Below, piece after piece: positions 1 to 10,602 of a stretch of 64,000 nucleotides of DNA (position 1 is its first letter; each line of letters starts with the position of its first letter). The stretch is from Ptychodera flava (taxonomy: Eukaryota; Hemichordata; Enteropneusta; Ptychoderidae), in NCBI RefSeq assembly GCF_041260155.1, contig NC_091931.1, forward strand, positions 32,339,041-32,403,040. Reading direction: 5' to 3'. The notes under the pieces were generated by a model, which did not search any database, was not told the origin of the DNA, and saw only the letters and a list, made by a program, of their open reading frames with translations. The translations under genes were made by a program, and so were the position numbers.

Positions 1-165
1 CAAAGACCCGTACGTAGGGTCGGTGACTTCAAATCCACTTTGGGACTTGACGTAAAGAGCCAAATTACTGCCGAAATTCAGCGTTCTTGGGCCCAAGTCG
101 TATCCCTGCCCGCCTCAGCTACTCGATCGCTTCCAAAAATGCCAGTCTTTTATTCACTTTTCGTA

Positions 166-304
166 AATAACCGTCGATGTCGGCAACTCTCTCGCTAGCC
201 CTGCGTACGTACGCAGTGTACGCAGTGCATTCCCTGTGTGCGTTCCTAACACACAGCATCGTACGCAGGGCTAGCGAGAGAGTTGCCGACATCGACGGTT
301 ATTA
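166..304. repeat. Perfect 44-bp inverted repeat (small hairpin element)
   Basis: Arm 166-209 is an exact reverse complement of 260-304 (ACCGTCGATGTCGGCAACTC and its complement), with a 50 bp spacer made of short TACGCAG repeats. It looks like a miniature inverted-repeat element. No target duplication was recognised. Confidence 0.9.
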
Positions 305-3300
305 AGTAAAAGATGATGTCAAAATCAATGCACAACTGTCGAAATTACCCAAAATAAGCAACAGAAAACTAAAAGTTATCGCTGTGTCGAAAGGACAGTA
401 TATCAACATAAAAAGACGCTAGTTTGTTATGACATGGAGGCCGGAGGTAGAAGGACAGAGCATTCCCTCGCTCTCACCCAGCTATTAGTACGGGCCGCCG
501 GTGGGATTGCCTCGCTATTAAAAGCAATGGATTCGCCGGTACTGGGGAGTACGGAGGCCATCATTCTTCAGTCTATCGAAGGAGCGGTTCGTGCCAAAAA
601 TACATGACAGCAATCAAATATACGCTAAAACCTTTAAAACGTCAAAATTCGCAACTGACCGAGAAAAACTTATGATGGCAGTCGCCTATGAAGGGCAACG
701 CTAACTTGTTGGGGGGCGTATGCGAATTTTTGTTAGAGAGACAGCATTTTTTTATTTCTACAGTCAGACCTGCATCAATTTTTTTTTCAAATGGAGTAGC
801 AGTGCAATTTTTCAAATTTAAGCCAGTGTTTCACATATCACAGGATGTTTTTATTTATTCATTTTACATTCCAACAAATGACAAACAAAATGGAAAGTCT
901 ATTATATATACAACTTTAAATTATAGAACACTTTTTTGGCAAATCAACTGTGATCAGTACTATACCTGCTTTTCTTTAAAACAGTCATTCCTTTTAAGTT
1001 CTCAGGGGAGATGTTATCTTTTGGTCAGAGAAACAAGGCTCACACATTGTATTTAATTATATTTGTTGTTCCTCAATTTTCATTGTCAACTTGTAATCTT
1101 TCTAACATATTTATATTGAGAGAATAATGTATTGGTTTTAACACTAGTTTATTGACTCCTATCTTGTGTTTTAAATTTTCACGATTTAGAGAAGTCAAAT
1201 AGTCCCATCTAGATATTGCCTATACCATTGAGATATTGCAACAGAAATCCTGAAACATGATTTCTTGGGTCAGAAAAGGGAAGGAAAACATCAAGTGCAC
1301 CGAGGTGTACAGTAGTGAATGCTTATATCATAAGTGCTGGAAAAAAAACACATAAGAATTACTTGTGGTAAAAACATTTGCGTGCCTTTGGCAGCATGCC
1401 AGCAAAGAATACATGAGAATGAAGTTTCCAAAATTTTGCTCATTTCAACAGCATTGTGACAATTCCTTTTTTATTTCTGTCTGTTATGAGAATATTTTTT
1501 TCTCAGCCATTACAGGCTTAATTTTTTTCTTTTATTTTACCTGGTGACAATTTTTTTCCTCGAAATCCTCCATACCCCCCCCCCAGAAATCAAGTGGTTC
1601 TCCCCTAAGTGAGCCCTGACCTATACGGGCCAGTGGATTACTTCCTCAGTAGAACTGATATGCCTGCAGTACCGGTGTTTATCGCCTACGGAGGCCATCA
1701 TTCTTCAGTCGATCAAAGGCGCCTTTCGTACCAAAAATACACGACAGCTGCAAAGTGCATCACTGTCAACTTCATAACTATAGAACATGTTGAAATACAC
1801 AGTGAAACGTTCACAATGTAAAAAATGTGCCCATACCGAGAAACAAGATGGCGTCCGTTTCGATTCTTCAACTCAGATTTTGTCCTACAGTTGTGCGCAT
1901 GCGCAGACGGTAGCTTTAGCGAAAGTGAGGCAAAATCAAGTAAATATAAAATAAAATGGATAAAAATATGTTTAAAAATAATGTAAGGCATGTATCACCA
2001 AATTTTGAACATTTCTGACGGTATTTCAACTATACGAACACCCATGCCAAACATCACAATAATCAAATCAGTGGTTTTGAGGAAAAAGTGAAAATAGTGG
2101 TTTTCAGAAAAAAGCTAAAAAGTGACTTTAAATGATTCAATCAAAAAAAGAAAAAAGACCGTTTGAGATACATGCCCAAGTGACCACCAGACCAAATTTC
2201 AGAAAAAGTTACTGAAGCGTTTCTGAGATACCTGCGTCCCACAGCATACGGCCCACTATTTGGCCATATTGGCCGCGCCATCACATTAGTACCTTGTGCC
2301 CACAGGGCACAAGTACTAAAACACTACTTACAGAGGAATTATAATAGGTTAAAAGTAAACATCAAATTCCGGGAGAAAGATATTGACACTTCAAATCTTC
2401 CGTAATTTTTATATTTTATTACCGATAATCTACTTTTCGATAGAGGTATGGGGGGAGGGGGGTTTGGTGGAGGGGAGGAGGATAAGAACACTAATTTGAA
2501 ATGTGTTGCAGCAGAGATTCGAGTAATGGCAAACAAACTATTGCCCTCCCCTCCCTGCATTTCTATACAAACTACCTCTATCAAATACCCAACTGAGGTA
2601 CATACTCAAGCCTGAATCTTTTGTATCACAAGTTTAAAATAAAGCTTGTGGTATGAAAAAGCCAGCTGAGTTGTAATGGACATCAGATTTACTAAATCAT
2701 TTTGAAAAATTGAAATCTTGGGAAGTTTGGCTAAAAATGAATTGGAAAAAATACGTAGTGCAGTGACAATGTGAAAGTTAACAGAAATGATGAAAAATAT
2801 TCACAGTGAAACGCTGCAACCTTTCAATGAAATATTGAAGGAGGAAAACTTAAAAAAAATAAATTGTCATCTCTCTGAACTACTTTGAAGCTAATACAAG
2901 AGCTATTTAAGGTGGTTTAGACCTTGAAACTTTTGCTCAAATTTGCTGTAAAGAAACTTTACACAACTCCCTTTCGAAATACGAATAGAACAAAGGGGTC
3001 ACTGTTCATAAAATTGACACTGGAAACAAAAATACAAATATTCATCAATATTCATATGCAAAGTGACTGCTAGAGTGAAAAATACCGTCAAGGACACTAT
3101 GTGCTCACATTCGGTTTGAATTGGTCCATTCGAGAAATATTTAAACCAGGAAAAACAAGAATGACAAAAGCAAATAAGGTCTCCAACTTAGGTACTGGAG
3201 GTCATCTTTAGGAACATGCATATCAACTTCTATAGCAATGGGAGAAGCAGATCCTAAATACATAAGCAAATGTCAACAACAAAAAACAGAGAAGGCTTGA

Positions 3301-4568
3301 TAAAAAGAAAAGGTGGGAGTGGGCAAAAAATGCACAAGGGATCTGGTAAAAAAGTAATGCTACATCATTGATCTTCTAAACCCTACCCCCTCCTGCATAT
3401 CAAATGTTCCACCCCTTGGTATTACATAAGACCAAATGACAGGAAGTACATTTACAACCTTGGAGATTTTTAATTAATGCCATGAGTGTTATCATTCTAA
3501 TGTAAACAGCACTTAAGTTAGTTACAGATAGTGAAATGCCTTCCACTGTGGGTGGTGATTACAACATCTGGAATTATCCTGGATCCAAATTTCTCATCAG
3601 TTTTTGTATGTCTTACATAGAAAAGTTGCAAAAATTGGTCCAAAATGAAAAAAATCACCTCAGCTTTGTTTTCTGGATCAAATTTTCCTACAAATTGGTA
3701 TCAAATATGACAAAATTATGTTCACAGCCTTCAAAATTGTCTCACAACATATCCTGGGTTAGTATAGGTCATTTAAGGTCACAAACTGAGAAAAGTACCT
3801 AAAATATACAAATTTTGGGGTTTCCCAACACTTTGAGCAGAAAATTTATCTAATAACATCTTTCAGGACTTTATACCAATTACAAAGCTATCAAACAAGG
3901 GACTTTATACCAAATTACAAAGCTATCAAACAAGTAATGTTGAGATAAAGTTTTCTTGACCAAAAATGACAATATTGTCTTAAAAATACAATTTTTTATA
4001 TTTCAGGACAATTTCCACATATCTAACTATTGTCATCTCTGTACGTCTGTGTACGAAATATGAAAGCTGTCTGTCCAGGGGTTTTAAAAAGGAAACACTG
4101 TCTAGATTTTTTGACCAAAAATGACAAAATTGCCACAAAAATAGTAATTTTCCCAATTTTGTCATAATTTCAACAAATTAGAAGAGTAACACCCTTGCAA
4201 AGAGACAACCCAAATTTGAGAGCGATTGGGCCGGCGGTTTCAGAGGAGAAGAATTTTTACTGAAAATGAGAAAAATCACAAAAAAATTCAGCAAAAATAC
4301 AAAATTAAGGATATCTTCACAATATTCATAAAACTGTATAAGGTTAACCTAAGGTACTTGCACACATATTTTCAAAGCAATCAAAACAGCGGTTCTAGAG
4401 TTATTAATTCTTGACCATTTTCACATTTTGTAAGCTCATTTGCATAATTTTGGCAATGCAGACTTCATTTGAACAAAATCCCATCTATAGCCCAGGATGC
4501 ATCCACACACCAAATACAAAGCTGAAACGTGCAGCGGTTTGCGTGTTTTTGATGTTGACGGACATACT

Positions 4569-4618
4569 GTACATACATACATACATACATACATACATAC
4601 ATACACACATACATACAG
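4569..4618 (+). repeat. (CATA)n microsatellite
   Basis: Uninterrupted CATA units with one CACA variant. The adjacent ACGCCATCGACTTCAGCC tail and GTGAGCTAAAAA end look like part of a dispersed repeat family that carries the array with it. Confidence 0.9.
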
Positions 4619-4828
4619 ACGCCATCGACTTCAGCCTATACGATAAACTCACATTGGTAAAACCAAATGTGAGCTAAAAATTACATTGTCAATTTTCAAA
4701 ACAACATGAAAAACTTTATGTACTGTATGAGCTTCAAAATGAGCCTCACAAGTGGAAGATCTAAATATTATTGCAATAGTTTTAGAGTTCAAATATCTGT
4801 CCCCTGAGTTCTATTTTAAGTCAAGTAC

Positions 4829-6339
4829 CTGTTAGTAAGGTGTTTCCTCAGCTTCTGAATGATGGGAAACTGATTCAAAGCAATGGAGGGATTTCTGTTG
4901 TGTCTTTCATGGCCCGCTCCATGCAAGCTCTCATCTGCAATCGCATCCGGCAGTGACAAATCAACCAAGTGACTGAGTACTTGAATGAAAGTGACAGAGA
5001 GAAAAATTGTACATCAGTGAAGTATAGCTGTCCCTCTGCTGGTTCCAGCAATGCTAGTATTCAATAATAAGGTGTCCAGATTTAAGACAAGCAAAATAAT
5101 TACGTACGATAGTGCAAACATCTCTACAAATTTAGATTTTATACTTAAAAAGCTAGCAGTATTTCATTTCAGCAGTTTTCTGACTAAAATAATTCTTCTA
5201 TGCAGCCTAGGCTTATAAAGACCAATGCGATAGTGTCCTGTTATAGTTGGCTATCATCTTCTGAAATACTTTCATTAATGTGCATTATGCATGCATAAGG
5301 TCAATGAGTTTGTTACAAACTCTTTGAAGCAAACAAGCACAGTTACCTCACTAGGAGGCCTAACTGTGGAACTTACCAAACTCAACAGAATTTTCAGTCA
5401 TTATAAGGTGTAAACAAAGCTTAATATATGCTTGTATCTTGGCTGTCTCCATTAGTGAATTTCATTGAGCCTGATACAAATACTTAATATGAATTAACAT
5501 TAATGAAATGATGATTTAATATCACCTGCTAAAGGAAAGCTCCAGAAGTCTTGATGAGACGTCATCAAAGCTATGTTCCTTAGACGCAGGAAACGTTTAC
5601 AGGTTGAATCATGTTTCCAGTTCTTGTGATCTTCATCGAAAATAGACCGACACTCCAGACCGTACTGAAACTTGTGTTTCGTGTAGTTATCCTCCAGGAT
5701 TTCAAGTTTGCCCTGCAGCCATTTAATGCGTAATCTGCCGATCTCTTCATCTAGCTGGCTCTGCTGTATGGCATTTTGGACTGATGGACTTGCATAGAGC
5801 TCGGCCGGGATCTGAGTTCGGCAAGCCCCGAGGGTGAGTTCAACTAAACTTGGTAGGCGTTTTCTTACCCGTGATGGCATAACCATGGTGATGGTTTCTT
5901 TATCGATGGAATCGCGAAAATATGGTGTGAAAAATTCCTGAACTCTCTCCCTGGCGGCTTTGGTTCGCTGTCGCTTTTGGCGTTTACTTCTCTTGTGAAT
6001 TAGTCTTTCTCGAACAACACGGATGGACATGTCTGCAAGAGAGAGCTCACCCAGCTCTGCATCAATTTCATCTTCCGCATCACTTGACGAGTACGATTGT
6101 GCCATTTCTAGGTCAAGGGTCACGACTGATGTAGCTGCACTAGCTACACCTCTGCGCACCATATCATCTTTTCCCTATATTCCTTGATCATGACATTCTA
6201 TCTTTCATGTCAGTACTGTTTCCAGCATTGCTCTTGACTCAAAAACACTGCTAGGTACTCACCTGAGGGACAAGGTTGTTATCACTGTGACTGAAAACTG
6301 GGGCACCATGGTGTGGCTTGGTCGATGATCGTGTCTTCC
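4829..6339 (-). CDS. Hypothetical nuclear-type protein, partial gene (at least 3 exons)
   Basis: I do not recognise this protein. The core is a 649 bp open exon (6174-5526). Upstream, 6339-6263 ends in a strong donor (CAG/GTGAGT) and reads GAPVFSHSDNNLVPQ in phase with the core across an 88 bp intron. Downstream, 4934-4829 joins in phase from GCAG/GTGATA and ends at AACAG/GTAC. An alternative acceptor at 4973 would extend that exon but breaks the phase. The protein has a Ser/Asp/Glu-rich N-terminal patch (SSSDAEDEIDAELGEL), then a long basic run (HKRSKRQKRQRTKAARER) like a nuclear localisation signal, then a helical charged region. A chromatin or transcription role is a guess from composition only. 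Neither end of the gene was found: no start upstream of 6339 and no stop below 4829. Confidence 0.55.
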
Positions 6340-7118
6340 CTTGCAAAAATGTTGCTATGACGACAGGTCAATATGCATACACACAGGAACTCAATTCTGG
6401 GATGTCAAATAGGTTTACCTTGTCCGTCTACATATGGCCATTATACTTGTTCCCTGGGACTAAAATAGTGTGTCATCTTTGTAATGAGCTGCATTTCAAG
6501 TTAAAATGTGAGGAGACCATCGGAGTACACAGTGACCGAGTTGCGTCAGATTGTTCTCGATTGGTAGTAGAAGTAGTACTATATTCTGATCCAACCTGAT
6601 CGTAGCCTGATCCATGGATGTAAAAAATATTCTGATCCAACCTGATCGTAGCATTCAAACCGAACTTTCCGAAAGGCGACTATGTTCTGTCGACTTCGAC
6701 TGTCGTACGCCAGAATCGTAATGAAGCAGTGAGGCATTTATTCAGTATCGCCACACAATCGATATATTCGCGTAGGGCATATACTACTTAAAAGTTTTAC
6801 TAGTCCAAGGTTTGGTTACAATGACACAATGTACATATACTGTTCGCGTTCGTTCGCCGCTTGCCCCCTTTTGCGAGGTTTATATTACATACCGTGCAAT
6901 CAAAATAAAACCTGGGCCGCTTGCAAGTTCGACATGTCATTACACAGTGTCTTGAAGGCGGTAACCGCAACTGTAACGTCCCCAGCCGCTACAACATGGC
7001 TGGAACAACCCGTTTACCTGAGGTACCTGCCCTTCGGACTAGCATCTTCGAATGAAATGAACTCCGGAAACGGGAAGCGCCACCAAGCGACAGTTCAAGA
7101 CGAAAAGTGACAAATGAG
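6340..7118. other. Intergenic, nothing recognised
   Basis: This stretch separates the hypothetical gene from the foldback element. It holds a short direct duplication (ATTCTGATCCAACCTGATCGTAGC at 6583 and 6632, partial) and no supported exon. A 93-codon open frame on the plus strand at 6829-7110 has no recognisable motif. Confidence 0.5.
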
Positions 7119-7189
7119 TATGGCAAGCCAAGTGTTGCAAAATTCAAAAAACACATTAGTGTGTTCTAAGTTATCATGTTTGTGTTCTA

Positions 7190-7640
7190 AAAATTTATGT
7201 TTATGTTCATAAAAACCATGTTCATGTTCTTAAAATGTATGTTTATATTCTTAAATTGTATGTTCATGTTCATAAAAACCATGTTTATGTTCTTAAAATG
7301 TATGTTTATATTCTTAAATTGTATGTTCATGTTCATAAAAACCATGTTTATATTCTTAAATTGTATGTTTATATTCTTAAATTGTATGTTCATGTTCATA
7401 AAAATCATGTTTATGTTCTTAAATTGTATGTTCATGTTCATAAAAACCATGTTCATGTTGTTAAAATGTATGTTTATATTCTTTAATTTTATATTTATTT
7501 TCATAAAAACCATGTTTATGTTCTTAAATTGTATGTTCATGTTCATAAAAACCATGTTTATGTTCTTAAAATGTATGTTTATATTCTTAAATTGTATGTT
7601 TATATTCTTAAATTGTATGTTTATGTTCATAAAAACCATG
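7190..7640. repeat. 21-bp minisatellite in the left arm of the foldback element
   Basis: About 20 units of 21 bp alternate among three variants (for example TTCATAAAAACCATG, TTCTTAAAATGTATG and TTCTTAAATTGTATG cores). Since 21 is divisible by 3 and the units lack stops, open frames run through on both strands. They encode only a seven-residue repeat (MFMFIKT or its reverse) and are not taken as genes. The right arm keeps only about three units (10450-10525), so the array expanded or contracted on one side. Confidence 0.9.
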
Positions 7641-8369
7641 CTGTTATTCAACCTTTCATGCTTATGTTCATGAAGGTCATTTGTTTGTTCATTGAACAAA
7701 TTTTATTTTCATAAAACAAGATGCTTCGCTGAACCCTGCTGGATGAAATAGTCCCCGATTATGGTTTGTTTGAGCTTGATGTGCTACCAAAATTATTGAG
7801 AAGTGGATATGCCAGAGCACACCCACACCCCCAAGGCACTTTTATTGAAATTTCCCATCAGAGTTCACGTTTTCCTGATTTTGTCCGCTTGATCTTTGAC
7901 CCACATTGACACATTGCAAGTGGTTGCCTCGTCTGAAACATACGGCAAGTTGACTACAAAGTTGCATATTCCCAAAAAATCGTATACGGTAAAATGTTTT
8001 TCTGAATTTGATTGGAGACAAAGCTCTTTTTTTACAGTTATTTTGGTTTTGATATACAGCAAGAGCGTGCTCGAAAACGGAGATCAATCACAAGTTTGTA
8101 CTAATTAATATCGGCTGTTCTCGGCGGAGAAATTGCACGCTCTCATTCGGAGGCGCAACCAGCGGTTTATAACATTATAAATGTCTACGCACTTTCGAAG
8201 TCCGAAGTCAAAGACTCAGTGCTATGGGAGGCACTCTGATCCGATGTAGAGATGGGTCTGTCACTAGTGAGGGGAGGACCGCGCGACCGCACAACAAAAT
8301 ACTTAAATACGATAACGTAAAAGATCGACCAAATACCTTCAACTGCCCGATGCAGATAGCCTATCAAAG

Positions 8370-8509
8370 CACAGTCGCTCGAGAGCTATTCAGCTCTGGG
8401 ACTATTCGCCCCATAGACGAGTGTACAGAAGCGAGGGGTATTTCTCGCTTCTGTACACTCGTCTATGGGGCGAATAGTCCCAGAGCTGAATAGCTCTCGA
8501 GCGACTGTG
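8370..8509. repeat. Perfect 66-bp-arm hairpin
   Basis: Arms 8370-8435 and 8444-8509 are exact reverse complements with an 8 bp loop (GGGTATTT). They contain GACTATTCGCCCCATAGACG. The perfect match suggests recent origin or active homogenisation. It is nested in the left arm of the foldback element. Confidence 0.95.
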
Positions 8510-8909
8510 ATCAAAGATACGTTGGAAATTTGCATTTGACAACTCTCAGGTCGTATTTCACTGCAAAAGTCGCGGGTCGCTCATTTTTGAAACTCTAAGG
8601 ACGCAGGTCGCATGTCGTGAAGACCGGAAGACCGGTCACGACTATAGCTCTGCGTACGACTATATGCATGCTGTGTACGGTCTTTATGTTTTTGTTCGGT
8701 CCTCTTCTCACCACAGGGGACTCGTGCTTGTTGTTTATTTGTGTGTTTGTTTGTGTGTATGTGTTTGTGTTGTGTTGTTTATTTGTTATTTTTAATAAAA
8801 TAACAGCGAAAAGCTGTTTTGTTAATATTTGTCAATAAGAGCAGTTTATATATTTGTTTGTTTGTTTGTTTATTTGTTTGTTTGTTTGTTTGTTGATACG
8901 TATTTCCGA

Positions 8910-9085
8910 GGGTTAGGGTTAGGGTTAGGCTTAAGTTAGGGTTAGGGTTAGGGTTAGGGTTAGACTTATTCACTCCCTCTATATATTGATAGAGGGAGTG
9001 AATAAGTCTAACCCTAACCCTAACTTAAGCCTAACCCTAAGCCTAACCCTAACCCTAACTTAAGCCTAACCCTAACCCTAACCAT
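8910..9085. repeat. Inverted interstitial telomere-like repeats (TTAGGG/CCCTAA)
   Basis: TTAGGG units with a few variant units (GGCTTAAG) fill 8910-8963. The complementary CCCTAA units fill 9008-9084, on the other side of the central palindrome. Single-copy arm sequence flanks both sides, so this is an internal site and not a chromosome end. Confidence 0.92.
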
Positions 9086-9438
9086 CGGAAATACGTATCA
9101 AAAAACAAACAAACAAATAAACAAACAAACAAACAAATAAATAAACTGCTCTTTATTGACAAATATTAACAAAACAGCTTTTTGCTGTTATTTTATTAAA
9201 AATAACAAATAAACAAACACAAACACATACACACAAACAAACAAACAGACACAAATAAACAACAAACACGAGTCCCCTGTGTTCTCACTAGTAACGGACC
9301 ATTCTCTACATCGGATTTTAATCAGAGTGCCTCCCAAAGCCACAACAGCCCTGAGTCTTTGACTTTGGACTGCCAAAATGCCATAGGCAAACCGCTGGTT
9401 TTGCACCGAGTCAGAGAGCTTGCAGCACAGTCACCTTT

Positions 9439-9546
9439 GGTCGGAATATTCCACTCGGCGTGTATGCCCTCATAGACGTGTGTACATATGCCTGAGAAGA
9501 TGTACACACGTCTATGGGGGCATAGACGCCGAGCGGAATAGACCGA
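9439..9546. repeat. Hairpin inside the right foldback arm (47-bp arms)
   Basis: Arms 9439-9485 and 9501-9546 match with a few mismatches, around a 15 bp loop (GTCGGAATATTCCACTCGGC against GCCGAGCGGAATAGACCGAC). It occupies about the mirror position of the 8370-8509 hairpin but has a different sequence apart from the CATAGACG core. Confidence 0.85.
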
Positions 9547-9551
9547 CTATA

Positions 9552-9713
9552 GGCACAGGCGTGATGTTTACTGGGTAGTTTGTATAAGTGTAGTTTATGC
9601 TATGTTCCAACGTTCTCTTCCGTAGCTACGGACGAGAACGTCGGAACACAGCATAAAACTACACTTTATACAAACTACCCACTGACCCAGTGAACATCAT
9701 GCCTGTGACAATA
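9552..9713. repeat. Near-perfect long hairpin (about 75-bp arms)
   Basis: The palindrome is centred on CGTAGCTACG near 9626. The outer parts read GTTTACTGGGTAGTTTGTAT on the left and its complement on the right. The sequence has no counterpart in the left foldback arm, so it was inserted into the right arm alone. Confidence 0.88.
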
Positions 9714-9828
9714 GTTGACTGTATGTGTGCGTGCAGTTTCTCCGCCGAGAACAGCCGATATTTAGTACAATCTTGTGATCATTCTCCGCTTTCGAGCACG
9801 CTCTACTCGTCTAGATGCACTACATGCC

Positions 9829-10232
9829 AAAAACAGGATGGTTGAACAGTCTCATATACATTACGTTTACTTTTTTGTAAGTCCCCCACAAGTTTTGTAG
9901 TTAACACTGTAGATAAAAGAGCCGACTCATTTGAGTGAAATACCAATCATGTAACACTCCACTCCACTGTTTATCTTTGTGTGTCTATAAAAACAGATTG
10001 ACATCAGTACGTTTACGTTTTATTATGGTTTGTTTGGCCAGAGTGCTGTCCTAATTAACTTCAGTCTCTACTATCAATTCAACAAGTAATTTAGTAATTC
10101 CCTTGTGTGTTCTATCCAGACACTCAAATGAGTCGGCTCTTTTTATCTACAGTGTTATCTACAAAACTTGTATGCTACGTACAAAAAAGTAAACGTAATG
10201 TATATGAGACTGTCCAACCATCCTGTTTTTTG
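9829..10232. repeat. Inverted repeat with about 108-bp arms and 184-bp spacer
   Basis: Arm 9829-9936 (AAAACAGGATGGTTGAACAG to GAGCCGACTCATTTGAGTG) matches the reverse complement of 10121-10232 with scattered mismatches. It is a further nested foldback within the right arm. Confidence 0.88.
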
Positions 10233-10602
10233 CTGTATATGCTAAGCTTCGCTTTCAAACACACGCAAAGCCTACTTTTCTCTCTGTATGTGGTGTAACT
10301 GTTTGGTCCGCCGCCCATAGCTAACTCCAGAGCGCCCTCAGTGTTAACAGGGAGATATGGACATAAGCAGTGTTTTAATGAACATAAAATTTGTTCAATG
10401 AACAAACAAATGACCTCCATGAACATAAGCATGAAAGGTGAATAACAGCATGGTTTTTATGAACATAAACATACAATTTAAGAATATAAACATACAATTT
10501 AATGGTTTTTATGAACATAAACATAAATTTTTAGAACACAAACATGATAACTTAGAACACACAGATGTGTTTTTTGAATTTTGCAACACTTGGCTTGCCA
10601 TA

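Larger units (their letters stand above)
1..4828. other. Repeat-rich region without recognisable gene
   Basis: The open frames here are short, AT-rich and without recognisable domains. Repeat signs include a block with CGGAGGCCATCATTCTTCAG occurring at about 554 and again at 1686, a small hairpin (TAGTACCTTGTGCCC with its complement, 2286-2318), a local duplication of TTATACCAAATTACAAAGCTATCAAACAAG (3869-3935, partly imperfect), and a 2 kb stretch (2650-4550) of degenerate repeat text ending in GTGAGCTAAAAA (4668). Confidence 0.6.
7119..10602. mobile_element. Giant nested foldback (hairpin) element
   Basis: Both ends carry the same terminal sequence in inverted orientation (TATGGCAAGCCAAGTG at 7119, its complement ending at 10602). 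The two arms then match inward: the GTGTTCTAAGTTATCATG block, the 21 bp minisatellite, the AACAGCCGATATT block (8110 and 9755), the GGGGACTCGTG block (8717 and 9269), TTTG-type repeats and telomere-like arrays. They meet at a 20 bp perfect palindrome with a 10 bp loop (8961-9010). Smaller hairpins sit inside each arm. No transposase was found. TA at each outer edge could be the target duplication or part of the termini. It resembles Foldback-type elements by architecture only. Confidence 0.8.

Noticed and set aside
7190..7640. CRISPR-like array
   Set aside because: The units are contiguous with no unique spacers, the genome is eukaryotic, and the array is a plain minisatellite.
7187..7699. 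Open frames of 158-170 codons on both strands
   Set aside because: They run through a 21 bp minisatellite. A multiple-of-three unit without stops opens both strands, and the peptide is only a heptad repeat.
8910..9085. Chromosome end
   Set aside because: The telomere-type repeats are short and inverted, and non-telomeric sequence flanks them on both sides.
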